49,718 bases of DNA, taken from positions 1 through 49,718 of IMG/VR virus record IMGVR_UViG_3300031692_000140; one strand, 5' to 3'. Of the stretch, positions 42,488 through 49,718 are shown in pieces (positions within the stretch are counted from its first letter, which is position 1; each line of letters opens with the position of its first letter). Source of the DNA: a virus. Position numbers and translations under genes: made by a program. Below the pieces are notes generated by a model. That model made no database searches. It worked only from the letters and a program-made list of their open reading frames with translations, and was not told the DNA's origin.

Positions 42488-42858
42488 TACATAAACCTCC
42501 TCATTTCTTCTTTCATAAATGATTCCAAACTTGATTTTGCTAATCGATTGAATGGGTCACGTAAATAAAAAGCTTTTCTTCCATGTTGAAAATTAGCTGT
42601 ATGCTCATGCCATTTTATAGCGTATGGTATCACTGGATATCCAGTTCCCGGCCCACCACCAAAAGTTATACAGCACGCTGGAACATTTGCTTTGGCCATA
42701 ATAACTATTCCACTATGTAAAAGTGGGCCTTCATCTAAGGGAACCTCATTTCTAGCAGCTCCAAGAACGACTTCTCCTGTTTTATTAACAGCTGAAACAC
42801 TTGCATTATTAACTAATTCCTTCAAAACATCACCAAGCCAGCTTGTCCAGTAGTTCAT
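42487..42858 (-). CDS. Minor capsid protein 2 / HK97 gp10-like
   Basis: A 123-residue protein with LKELVNNASVSAVNKTGEVV, then EVPLDEGPLLHSGIV, and WHEHTANFQHGRKAFYLRDPF, typical of the gp10-like head-tail joining family (the H-x-F-x-x-R-K-AFYLRDP motif). Located between the connector genes and the tail terminator. Confidence 0.75.
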   Translation of the reverse strand: MNYWTSWLGDVLKELVNNASVSAVNKTGEVVLGAARNEVPLDEGPLLHSGIVIMAKANVPACCITFGGGPGTGYPVIPYAIKWHEHTANFQHGRKAFYLRDPFNRLAKSSLESFMKEEMRRFM

Positions 42859-42862
42859 AGTA

Positions 42863-43204
42863 TCACCTAACTATTAATTCATAATGATGTGTTAATCCAT
42901 CTATTGGATTATCAATTGGGTCAATCTGCAAAACTTCCATATCATTTCTTATTTGTGGTAATAATTGATTAATCATCCAGTATTCATGATTAATATCTAT
43001 GTTACTATCATTTTTAAGAAATATAATCGCAGTTGATGTAACTTTTTCGCCTGTTTTAAGAGTTACTAATTTATTTCCATATTCACAAAAACCATTTTCC
43101 TGTGGATAAGTTGTTTCATTTACAAAATCACCAGAGTTATTTCTTTTTCTTTTTATTAAAACTAATGTGTGGGTCATTAATGAATTAAATACTGCTAAAC
43201 TCAT
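42863..43204 (-). CDS. Head-tail connector / minor capsid protein 1-like
   Basis: A 113-residue beta-rich protein (KRKRNNSGDFVNETTYPQEN, then GLTHHYELIVR) with the size and place of the head-closure (stopper) proteins. It overlaps the next gene by four bases. Confidence 0.65.
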   Translation of the reverse strand: MSLAVFNSLMTHTLVLIKRKRNNSGDFVNETTYPQENGFCEYGNKLVTLKTGEKVTSTAIIFLKNDSNIDINHEYWMINQLLPQIRNDMEVLQIDPIDNPIDGLTHHYELIVR

Positions 43205-43656
43205 AATATTTCGACTTCTCTATTTATTGATAATGACGATTTTATTTCTCTATTTATTATTCCTGAAGAAATTAAAATACTATCAACAAAACCCATCGAA
43301 TCCGGAAGTATAGAATTTCCAGCATTATTTCCCTTTTGAGTTGAGAATCTTCCAAGTTTAACAGACTTTGAATTATTTGGAGTTGTTCCACTTGTTACCA
43401 TTTCTTGAATCATAGAAGCTACCCACATTTTTATAGCCTCTTTTTGTCCTTCAGTTACAACAACAGTATTATTTACATACCAGTTAGACAATTCTTTGAT
43501 TTTATATCCGTTACTATAGATTTTATAATTGCCTATTCTAGAATCTAATAATTTACATGCTAATTTAATTAATAAATTAGTAGCCTCAGAGGCAGGTCGT
43601 TCTGTATATGTATTATATTCTGTTGGAGTTAAATACATACTTTTCACCTTCCCCAT
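43201..43656 (-). CDS. Head-tail adaptor protein
   Basis: A 151-residue protein with helical segment and a GQKEAIKMWVASMIQEMV stretch; it follows the small capsid-adjacent gene. Adaptors of this size bind the portal from outside. Family assignment rests on position mainly. Confidence 0.6.
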   Translation of the reverse strand: MGKVKSMYLTPTEYNTYTERPASEATNLLIKLACKLLDSRIGNYKIYSNGYKIKELSNWYVNNTVVVTEGQKEAIKMWVASMIQEMVTSGTTPNNSKSVKLGRFSTQKGNNAGNSILPDSMGFVDSILISSGIINREIKSSLSINREVEIL

Positions 43657-43665
43657 TTATTCTTT

Positions 43666-43926
43666 TTATAATATATCAGTTAATGAAACAATTAATGATT
43701 CTCTAGTTCCAACAGCTGGTATATTATGTTGTTTGCATAATTTTTGTAAATATTTATAAGATTGTATAGTTAAATCAATTCTTGTTTTTCTTTGCGATTT
43801 AGGAGTATGAAATGTTGCAACGTTCATATCTGTAAATGCTTGCGCCGAAAGAACTTCTAATTCAACTATATCCCCTATCTTATAATTATTTATATTTTTA
43901 GTAAATTTTATTGTTGATTTCATCAT
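43666..43926 (-). CDS. Small protein with SAP-like C terminus
   Basis: An 86-residue protein directly after the major capsid gene. The last 35 residues (YKYLQKLCKQHNIPAVGTR and further) have the L-x-x-L-C-x-x-x-x-I-P-x-x-G pattern of SAP-like DNA-binding helices. The position suggests a head-decoration or head-completion role. Confidence 0.6.
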   Translation of the reverse strand: MMKSTIKFTKNINNYKIGDIVELEVLSAQAFTDMNVATFHTPKSQRKTRIDLTIQSYKYLQKLCKQHNIPAVGTRESLIVSLTDIL

Positions 43927-43938
43927 TTTACCTCAATC

Positions 43939-44931
43939 TTAGGAACCTTCTCTTTTAAAAACAGCAAATGGATATCTAGTTGTTTCATCTTCATTCAATG
44001 TATTGATAGGATTAGGTACTTGCCATGCTAAACGCATACATGCTCTTAATGCTACCATATTTTGTTGTGGCAGATTTACAACTATTTCCTTAGTAACTGG
44101 GTCTTGCAATACTGCTTGGTCAAGTAATTTCCAACTTATGTCCTGTCTAACTGCATACATCAACTGTTTCCAGTCACCTGTTATTTGCAATGACATTGAA
44201 GGAATTACACTTCCGTTTCTTGGGAAAATACAGTTGTCACCATCAAGCATATAGTTAGTTTGACCTTGGACACCTTCTTTATTAAGTGATTTAAAGATAG
44301 GCTCGCCAGTTCCATTTACTCCCCCAACTCTTAATCCTCTATATTCTGAACGCATAGTCATTGCACAAACATGTCCATCAACAAAATAACCGTCCTCTTC
44401 AACTTTTGAAATCAATCCACCAACACCCAAAACATCATTATAAATATCGCCTAAAGACCCTTTTACAATTGCATTTCCAGCAGCAATCGAAGATTGATAT
44501 ATTGGAGTAGGCCAAATTCTTGGAGCATTAATTCCGTAAAAAACTGCTTGGTCAAAAGCTTTACCAAATGCAGATAATAATTTAGGTTTTGCTTCTGCCC
44601 ATATATTATATGCAGAATCGGCCAAAACTGCTTCTGGGATACTTATAATGACGTTCAATTCCTCAGCGTCAAGATATTTATTCTCCCATGCCATTGTTGT
44701 TAATTTCTTCCATTGTTTTCCTTCTTCAACACTGCCAGGTCCTGGATTGGAAAAGTAAGCCACTGGTAAAACTGCTAAACAAGGCATCCTTCTTTGTCTT
44801 CTACTCATGTTTGGAGCTTTATAGCCCAATGTCATTACTGTTGATGATTCGGAAACACTTTCGATTATTTCTCTTGAATATTCTTCAGGCATTAACGCGT
44901 CAACATCACTTCTAGGTATATATGAACCCAT
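43939..44931 (-). CDS. Major capsid protein (HK97 fold)
   Basis: A 330-residue protein. The N-terminal helix (MPEEYSREIIESVSESSTVM), LPVAYFSNPGPGSVEEGKQW and the ELNVIISIPEAVLADSAYNI stretch fit HK97-type shells; later KAFDQAVFYGINAP and QNMVALRACMRLAW complete the pattern. It follows the scaffold gene. GAGTGATG-type spacing before the ATG is weak but translation is probably strong by context. Confidence 0.9.
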   Translation of the reverse strand: MGSYIPRSDVDALMPEEYSREIIESVSESSTVMTLGYKAPNMSRRQRRMPCLAVLPVAYFSNPGPGSVEEGKQWKKLTTMAWENKYLDAEELNVIISIPEAVLADSAYNIWAEAKPKLLSAFGKAFDQAVFYGINAPRIWPTPIYQSSIAAGNAIVKGSLGDIYNDVLGVGGLISKVEEDGYFVDGHVCAMTMRSEYRGLRVGGVNGTGEPIFKSLNKEGVQGQTNYMLDGDNCIFPRNGSVIPSMSLQITGDWKQLMYAVRQDISWKLLDQAVLQDPVTKEIVVNLPQQNMVALRACMRLAWQVPNPINTLNEDETTRYPFAVFKREGS

Positions 44932-44953
44932 GTGTACATCACTCCTTTAATTT

Positions 44954-45643
44954 CTAAAATCGTCCAGCTGCCCTTCTAATTATTGAATTGAAATCATTGC
45001 CAGTAGTTTTTTTTGATTTTACAGAACTTTCATCATTGGTATCGTCCCCAGTTTTTGAAGGTCGATTATTTGCATTTAATAAATATGCTTTTTCAGCAAC
45101 TAATATTTTTAATGCTTTTTCAACTCCATGAACTGTTCCATCATCATCAACTTCGATATCATCCATTTCCATCAATTTATAAGCAGCTGAATAATCAATT
45201 ATTCCTAAATCTTTACTTTTCATCATTACTTCTGATTTTATCAATTTTTTATTAGCTTCTTCTACTTTTAAATTGGCACTTTTTTCAGCATCTTCCTTTT
45301 CTTGCTGTAATCGTTGTGTTTCTGTCATTTCACTTTTTTTCTTTTCATTTTCCTCCGCTGCTCTTGCTGCTTTTATTGCTTTTGAGACTTTTCTATTTAC
45401 TATTGCATCAAATTGCTTTTGATTATCAAATATAACTCTTTCATCCTTAGTTTTTGAATCATCATTAGTTTTTGAATCATCATCATTTTTTGAATCATCT
45501 TCATTTGTTGAATCATCATTTTTTGAATCATCATCATTTGTTGAATCATCTTCATTTGTTGAATCGCCGCCACCGACAACTCCAAAAATTGGAAATAACA
45601 TTGCTGTAAAAAGAAGAAAAAACATTTTTTTAAAATTTTTCAT
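44954..45643 (-). CDS. Scaffold-like protein with signal-like N terminus and acidic repeats
   Basis: A 229-residue protein before the capsid gene. Residues 80-200 are helical and Lys/Glu/Ala-rich with NRKVSKAIKAARAAEENEKK, a scaffold type. Unusually, residues 1-25 look like a signal sequence (basic start, then a hydrophobic run ending GVVGGGDS), and 26-70 are an Asp/Ser/Asn/Lys tract made of short tandem repeats (NDD, DDSK, STNED). A scaffold does not need export; the segment may anchor procapsids or be a chance product. GGGAGG precedes the ATG. Confidence 0.7.
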   Translation of the reverse strand: MKNFKKMFFLLFTAMLFPIFGVVGGGDSTNEDDSTNDDDSKNDDSTNEDDSKNDDDSKTNDDSKTKDERVIFDNQKQFDAIVNRKVSKAIKAARAAEENEKKKSEMTETQRLQQEKEDAEKSANLKVEEANKKLIKSEVMMKSKDLGIIDYSAAYKLMEMDDIEVDDDGTVHGVEKALKILVAEKAYLLNANNRPSKTGDDTNDESSVKSKKTTGNDFNSIIRRAAGRF

Positions 45644-45653
45644 AAAATCCTCC

Positions 45654-45724
45654 CATATTTACGCTTGGTAAGCTCTATATCATATTTACGCCTGATATTA
45701 AACTGGCTCATGTCATATTTACGC
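45654..45724. repeat. Three copies of GCGTAAATATG before the scaffold gene
   Basis: On the minus strand GCGTAAATATG occurs at 45714-45724, 45681-45691 and 45654-45664; a fourth copy lies at the start of the fibre gene (35616-35626). In one frame the region would read KRKYD-type repeats (KRKYDMSQFNI, RRKYDIELT, KRKYG) and end in a TGA that overlaps the scaffold ATG. No good start for this frame is visible except an internal ATG giving 23 residues. Confidence 0.5.
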
Positions 45725-45755
45725 TTGACAAGCTCTTTTTTAATAACTTTCTTTT

Positions 45756-45784
45756 ATTATACAGGTAGTTTAAAAAAAAATAAA
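45756..45784 (-). promoter_or_regulatory. Possible late promoter of the head operon
   Basis: TATAAT (45756-45761) on the minus strand with a poor -35 (TTTATT, 17 bases away). It lies between the terminator and the three repeats, upstream of the scaffold gene. Weak: a phage activator could be needed. Confidence 0.35.
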
Positions 45785-45824
45785 GCTTTTATTCTATTCT
45801 ATGTAGAACAAAAACTTTATTTTT
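45776..45824. terminator. Terminator between NUDIX and head operons
   Basis: AAAAATAAAG (45776-45785) pairs with CTTTATTTTT (45815-45824) and the stem continues inward with TTTTATTCTA/TAGAACAAAA apart from one mismatch. A/T flanks on both sides allow use in both directions. Confidence 0.65.
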
Positions 45825-45858
45825 ATATTATTGATTGTAAAATTATTTACTTATTAAA
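45815..45858. repeat. 44-bp direct repeat, copy A (right after the NUDIX stop)
   Basis: 43 of 44 bases match 46385-46428. This copy lies directly beside the NUDIX stop (45859). It contains what would be the end of the primase gene (the AAG TAA ending) but without that gene. Confidence 0.85.
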
Positions 45859-46365
45859 TTAACACTCCTTTTCATAGTTAGAACTATCTGGTGGGCGACA
45901 ATATATACTAATAAGTCCTACATGATTAAAAGCCCATTTATATGTTTTGAAATCATCTAATGGTATCCATCTAACCTCTTCAACTTCGCCATAATTTGCA
46001 TTTTCAATAGTTAATGTTAAGTCTTTTATATTTTCTGATAATGAACAAATAAATCTTATTGTTACATTTTGTCGTCCAAATGGAACGCTATCGATGCCAA
46101 TTAAAGAAAATTCTTCCTCATTAATTCTAAGGCCTGTCTCTTCAAAAGTTTCTCTGCATATAGCCTTTTCACATGTTTCGTTAAAATCTAAATATCCACA
46201 AGGGAGACACCAATATCCCTGAAAATCTGGAGTATTAACCCCCCTTTTATTTGCTAATATATACCAATGCCAATTATCATCATGGGCCATAATTAACCCA
46301 ACAACGGCGACCGACCTGGAATACCAATATTTTTTACCCTTGTAATCAAATTCAAAATTATTCAT
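45859..46365 (-). CDS. NUDIX hydrolase
   Basis: A 168-residue nucleoside-diphosphate-linked hydrolase. The full NUDIX box GX5EX7REUXEEXGU is seen at residues 57-79 (GYLDFNE, then CREtFEETGL). The fold starts at KYWYSRSVAVVGLIM. It could clean up modified nucleotides or ADP-ribose-type signals. It is flanked by 44-bp direct repeats, so it may be an inserted gene. Confidence 0.88.
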   Translation of the reverse strand: MNNFEFDYKGKKYWYSRSVAVVGLIMAHDDNWHWYILANKRGVNTPDFQGYWCLPCGYLDFNETCEKAICRETFEETGLRINEEEFSLIGIDSVPFGRQNVTIRFICSLSENIKDLTLTIENANYGEVEEVRWIPLDDFKTYKWAFNHVGLISIYCRPPDSSNYEKEC

Positions 46366-46384
46366 TTGTGATTCCTTTCTATTG

Positions 46385-46428
46385 CTTTATTTTTATATTA
46401 TTGATTGTAAAATTATTTACTTGTTAAA
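46385..46428. repeat. 44-bp direct repeat, copy B (at the primase 3' end)
   Basis: Includes the primase stop codon (46417-46419) and its last codons. Together with copy A it encloses the NUDIX gene. Confidence 0.85.
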
Positions 46429-47499
46429 ATTCTTTACATTGTTAACTATCTTTCTTATTTCATGGGAAAAAAAATCTTTTTCACATTTTAAATAAAATTC
46501 ATTTGCATCTTTATAGCCTTTTAATCTCATAATAAAGCACATTATCCCCATTTTTCTAATGTTAGTATCAAGTGTTTGAATTGCATCTTCCCCAGCTGAA
46601 TCATTATCACAACAAATTATAAATTTAATTTTTCTTTGAACTAATAAAACATTATAACTTTTAATATATGTTATAAATGTATTGACCATTGATGTTGAAT
46701 TAAGTACGATACATTTATATTTCATTTGTTCAAATGTTAAACCATCAAATATTCCTTCAGTTATAAATATAATATCATTATCTTTTGCATATTTAATATA
46801 ATCTAAATTACATATTTTTAATGGCAAATTTTTCAAATTTAAAACTTTTGCATTATTTTGCGAATATTTATCGTCTCTTCTTAAAATACAATTTACAACT
46901 TTTCCATCTTCCCATACAGGAATAATATTTCTGTATGCATATAAATTATAAAATTGAGGCAATAGTTGTAAAGGAAATACATTTTTAGGATTACTAATAA
47001 TTATTTTATATTTACTAAATATATTTAAAGATGTTATTCCCCTACTATAAAAATACTTATATTGCCATGTCTTTGTTTTTTTATAATTTTCTGTTATTAT
47101 ATTAGTTAAATTAAAATTTTGTATATCTTTATATTGTTTTTTAATTGAGTTCTCAGCTTTTATTTGTTTATTATTATTTTTATTAATTGTGACTTCATTC
47201 GTGGGGTCACAATTAAGTATTTGAAGACCTCTTTCTACTAATTTACTAAAGTCTTTATAAACATCATATCCTTCAATTTCAGCAATAACATTAAATGAAT
47301 CTCCCTTTAGTCCACAATGACAACAACATACATTTTCTTTAACTGATAAATCATTTTTCGGTGTTTTGTGTCTACTTTTTAAACATGTCCAATTAGGGGA
47401 TGATTCTTCTGCACCATAATAAGTTAATATAGCTCTTAAATTATTTTTTACTTTCTGTTTATCTTCATAAGTAAAAAATGGTTTTCCTTTTTTATTCAT
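46417..47499 (-). CDS. DnaG-type primase
   Basis: A 360-residue primase: CHC2-type zinc finger (C39, H44, C59, C62) at the N terminus, a linker, and a TOPRIM domain with IFITEGIFDG (E245) and DNDSAG (295-300). It makes RNA primers for lagging-strand synthesis. The third TOPRIM acidic residue is not obvious. It lies behind a coiled-coil gene in the cassette between portal and capsid operons. Confidence 0.85.
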   Translation of the reverse strand: MNKKGKPFFTYEDKQKVKNNLRAILTYYGAEESSPNWTCLKSRHKTPKNDLSVKENVCCCHCGLKGDSFNVIAEIEGYDVYKDFSKLVERGLQILNCDPTNEVTINKNNNKQIKAENSIKKQYKDIQNFNLTNIITENYKKTKTWQYKYFYSRGITSLNIFSKYKIIISNPKNVFPLQLLPQFYNLYAYRNIIPVWEDGKVVNCILRRDDKYSQNNAKVLNLKNLPLKICNLDYIKYAKDNDIIFITEGIFDGLTFEQMKYKCIVLNSTSMVNTFITYIKSYNVLLVQRKIKFIICCDNDSAGEDAIQTLDTNIRKMGIMCFIMRLKGYKDANEFYLKCEKDFFSHEIRKIVNNVKNFNK

Positions 47500-47513
47500 T
47501 TGAAAGTCATCTC

Positions 47514-48074
47514 CTATAATTCTTTTATAGTCAGTTCTAAATCAGTTAAATAAAAATATGCACTGACTATTTCCCCAGTTTTATTATATACAATATCTTT
47601 GTCTTTAATACTTAGCGAATCTATTAATTCTTTTTCTTTTAACTTTTCATCAACTATATATTCAGGACAATTCTTATTTATCCATGATACTAATTTATAC
47701 ATATCTTTTATCTTTATTTGCTGTTTTTTAATAATTATTTTAGACATAGGCAATCTATAATAAATATGAGTTGAATCCTGTTCTAATAAATTTACGGAAA
47801 TTGTTTCTTCGTCTATTGCTTCTTTTAACCATGTCATTATATTCATTTTTACAGTATTATCGATAAATTCAAATCTCTCCTCAGCAACTTTTATTTTTTT
47901 ATTATAGTTTGATATCATTCCATTACAAACTTTAATATATTTCTGAGCTTTATATTTTGATTCTTTTATTTTTTCAATTTCCTGTTCTAATAATATATCT
48001 AATGATATATTACTATCTAATTTTTTATTATTTTCAAATGAATTATTATTATTTTCATCTATAAAATTAATCAT
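47514..48074 (-). CDS. Coiled-coil protein, Gam/Gp157-like
   Basis: A 186-residue protein with a Lys/Glu coiled coil (about 28-75) and a basic C-terminal half ending FYLTDLELTIKEL. The layout resembles the phage Gam or siphovirus Gp157 families, which accompany recombination genes, but the resemblance is loose. Its stop lies 12 bases before the primase start. Confidence 0.5.
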   Translation of the reverse strand: MINFIDENNNNSFENNKKLDSNISLDILLEQEIEKIKESKYKAQKYIKVCNGMISNYNKKIKVAEERFEFIDNTVKMNIMTWLKEAIDEETISVNLLEQDSTHIYYRLPMSKIIIKKQQIKIKDMYKLVSWINKNCPEYIVDEKLKEKELIDSLSIKDKDIVYNKTGEIVSAYFYLTDLELTIKEL

Positions 48075-48089
48075 TTAATTATCCTCTCA

Positions 48090-48239
48090 TTATTTATTTT
48101 CTTTCTTCCAAGTATTATTGCAGTTTCTACAGAAATAATTTGTATATTTACCGATAATATTACCGGTTTTATCTCTTTTTAATTCTGTGCCTGTTATAAC
48201 TGTATTATTACTTTCACAACGTGGACATTTATTTTCCAT
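48090..48239 (-). CDS. Small zinc-ribbon protein
   Basis: A 49-residue protein with CPRC (5-8) and CRNC (about 37-40), a Lys/Arg-rich body and a NYFCRNCNNTW motif. Too short to have been predicted by length filters. ATTAAAATGG-type start with a weak site; a stop just before the next gene. Probably nucleic-acid binding. Confidence 0.7.
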   Translation of the reverse strand: MENKCPRCESNNTVITGTELKRDKTGNIIGKYTNYFCRNCNNTWKKENK

Positions 48240-48240
48240 T

Positions 48241-48672
48241 TTAATTCTCCAATTCTCTTATATATTTTAAATATTTTTCTCTTAATGATACATTATTTGT
48301 AAAAAATATAATATTCTTTTCTCTAAAAATATTATTAAATAACCTCTCCCCTAAAAATATTTCCATCTTTGCAGCTTGATTATTATTATCAAATATATAA
48401 ATACAACAATACTCATCAAAATTTATATAATTTAAATCATTAATACTTTCATCATAGAATTCAATATTATTTTCTTTTAATGGCCCATCTATAAAAAGGA
48501 TTTTATCTTTTTCTACCTTCAGCAATGATATATTTTTAGTTTTTAACAATGTTACTAATTCTTTCTTTTTATATGTTGATTCTTTAAATATATTACTAAG
48601 TGTAATTATAGTACTAATACATAGTAACGATAGTATAATTGATATAACACTTGATTTATTTAACTTATTCAT
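48241..48672 (-). CDS. Membrane-anchored hypothetical protein
   Basis: A 143-residue protein with one N-terminal membrane helix (about residues 8-28), and a hydrophilic domain with strands (KDKILFIDGPL, EYCCIYIFDN) outside. I chose ATG at 48672, where AGTGAGGAT precedes it, over an in-frame upstream Met inside the XRE gene. It overlaps that gene by eight bases. Not recognised. Confidence 0.55.
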   Translation of the reverse strand: MNKLNKSSVISIILSLLCISTIITLSNIFKESTYKKKELVTLLKTKNISLLKVEKDKILFIDGPLKENNIEFYDESINDLNYINFDEYCCIYIFDNNNQAAKMEIFLGERLFNNIFREKNIIFFTNNVSLREKYLKYIRELEN

Positions 48673-49159
48673 TATTATCCTCACTCTTCTCAAATAACAT
48701 TGATTTTGATACATCTAATACTTTCGCAATTTTCGATATTAAAGACTTTTCTATTGTTCTTTCATTCTTTTCAATTCTTCCAAGTAATTGATAATCGATA
48801 TCTACTTTTTCTGCGAGTTCTCTAATAAGAAGTCCTCTCCAAATTCTTAGTTTTCTAATACAATTTACTTTCATTATTCCTTCAGAAACAATTAATGGCT
48901 TTATTTTTGGACAAAGTTTATCAACTATTTCTCTATATACTTCATTTAGAGAACCTCTGAAAATTAAATTATTTTTAATATGTGATTTTTTATAATGTTT
49001 TGATCTGTTATACTCAAAAACAAATTTATTATCATTCTCAAAATAATACAAAACAATAGATTTATTGAAATATTTAATTGTTATCATTTTTATTTTTTGA
49101 TTCTGCATATTTCTTAATACATCATAAAGCTTTTTATTATTACTTTTTCTAAAATACAT
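48665..49159 (-). CDS. XRE-type regulator with an N-terminal domain
   Basis: A 164-residue protein. The last 65 residues form an HTH_3 domain (RKLRIWRGLLIRELAEKVDI, then YQLLGRIEKNERT and KIAKVLDVSKSMLF). The first 95 residues are basic with strands and are unassigned. I chose ATG at 49159, at a proper distance from AAAGGAA; a GTG upstream would lie too close to it. It may be a repressor or late-gene regulator. Confidence 0.72.
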   Translation of the reverse strand: MYFRKSNNKKLYDVLRNMQNQKIKMITIKYFNKSIVLYYFENDNKFVFEYNRSKHYKKSHIKNNLIFRGSLNEVYREIVDKLCPKIKPLIVSEGIMKVNCIRKLRIWRGLLIRELAEKVDIDYQLLGRIEKNERTIEKSLISKIAKVLDVSKSMLFEKSEDNNE

Positions 49160-49178
49160 TTGAAACACTTCCTTTACT

Positions 49179-49718
49179 TTATTTTAATAAAATATCTATT
49201 TTCTCAGGAATATTTATAAGTTTTAGTCCCTCAACAACTCTTTTTTGGTCATCAACTAACTTATTATTTTTATCAATAGATAATTTAGTTTTATATTCAT
49301 TCCATTTTATATTCCCATATTCATCAATATATTCTGGATTTATATCTTTGATAAATTGTGTCAATATAGAATAATCTTTCTCAATTTGTTTAGTAGCTTT
49401 TGAAATCATAAAATTACCTGATAATCCAATAAGTGTTTTATCTTTTTTTGTTTCATTTAAAATGTTAAGCTTTTCAGCTTCATTCATTAATGATTCAATG
49501 TCTTTATGTATTTCTAACATTGAATCATCAAATTTTAATGTTAAATTTTTCAATTTCTGTTCATAATAAGAAATACTGTCAATCGCAGCTAACCTCAATC
49601 TTAGATAAGTATTATTTTTATCCTTGTAACTATTAATAATTCTTTCCATTTCAAGTGTTATCTCTTTTGAATCATTTATTTTTTTACCATCTTCACTAAT
49701 ATTATTATTATTTTTCAT
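49179..49718 (-). CDS. Hypothetical coiled-coil protein, starts at the window edge
   Basis: A 179-residue protein whose ATG is formed by the last three bases of the window. The middle has a coiled coil (AIDSISYYEQKLKNLTLKFD...) and a NPEYIDEYGNIKWNEYKTKL segment that recalls Gam/Gp157-type proteins. If the molecule is circular, the stop of the zinc-ribbon gene (1-153) joins directly to this ATG, with AAAGGGAAA as site. Confidence 0.55.
   Translation of the reverse strand: MKNNNNISEDGKKINDSKEITLEMERIINSYKDKNNTYLRLRLAAIDSISYYEQKLKNLTLKFDDSMLEIHKDIESLMNEAEKLNILNETKKDKTLIGLSGNFMISKATKQIEKDYSILTQFIKDINPEYIDEYGNIKWNEYKTKLSIDKNNKLVDDQKRVVEGLKLINIPEKIDILLK

Noticed and set aside
1-49718. TGA recoding (Mycoplasma-type code)
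   Set aside because: Several genes end in TGA at natural overlaps (for example 30080, 30250, 19217) and no essential gene has an internal TGA.
1-49718. tRNA genes and CRISPR arrays
   Set aside because: No cloverleaf-like segment with a CCA end or GTTCGA loop was seen in the gaps, and no regularly spaced repeats of 20-40 bases.

Overview
This window reads as a complete (or nearly complete) genome of a tailed, siphovirus-like phage of a very AT-rich Gram-positive host, most likely a gut Firmicute. The reasons are a base composition I judge to be about a quarter G+C, strong GGAGG-type ribosome binding sites, frequent ATG/TTG starts with overlapping genes, a full head-tail gene set with an SPP1-like portal, and a cell-wall amidase with a SPOR domain. 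TAA, TAG and TGA all act as stops, so the code is standard. No tRNA, integrase or clear lysogeny module is visible. The first base is the end of a minus-strand gene and the last base is the first base of a minus-strand ATG, so the two ends join into a sensible gene junction. The sequence is probably a circular or circularly permuted molecule cut between genes.

Layout. (1) 1-10137, minus strand, read from right to left: winged-helix regulator, ParB-like protein, TAGT-type glycosyltransferase, small and large terminase, HAD phosphatase, ParB-methyltransferase fusion, portal, MuF-like minor capsid protein, small zinc ribbon. (2) 10288-14047, minus: six genes, several behind near-identical promoters. 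(3) 14048-14993: a non-coding region with 13 copies of TGAAAC in either orientation, nested inverted repeats and long TA runs; it is the best candidate for a replication origin. (4) 14994-18032, plus: Rha-like protein, DUF927-type primase-helicase, two unknown genes. (5) 18306-23257, minus: small membrane and zinc-binding proteins, a processive-type GT2 glycosyltransferase and a tiny protein that is almost only an LPQTG sorting signal. (6) 23384-23554, plus: a ribbon-helix-helix regulator with operators. (7) 23593-31483, minus: ERCC4 nuclease, small unknowns, RecD-like helicase, RNase H-like protein, AbrB-like protein, RecT/Bet annealase. (8) 31643-33589, plus: second ribbon-helix-helix protein, membrane protein, amidase-SPOR endolysin. 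(9) 33638-45643, minus: scaffold, capsid, connector, tail tube, frameshifted tail chaperones, tape measure, hub, baseplate, fibre and holin. (10) 45859-49718, minus: NUDIX, primase, XRE regulator and coiled-coil proteins. If the ends join, this replication cassette lies between the portal and capsid operons.

Regulation is unusually legible. Six promoters share one TTTACA-17-TACAAT sequence with a conserved spacer. Two others carry paired AAAGTAnTACTTT operators that probably bind the 56-residue ribbon-helix-helix protein. Two genes, the DNA methyltransferase and the ERCC4 nuclease, each have a private promoter followed by a leader of two hairpins whose loops are complementary (8 bp and 7 bp). 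In both, the second hairpin ends in a U-rich tract just before the ribosome binding site. This recurring kissing-hairpin leader is the most interesting candidate for an undescribed element.

Limits: everything was read by eye without database searches. Family names rest on remembered motifs, and counts and spacings were made by hand.
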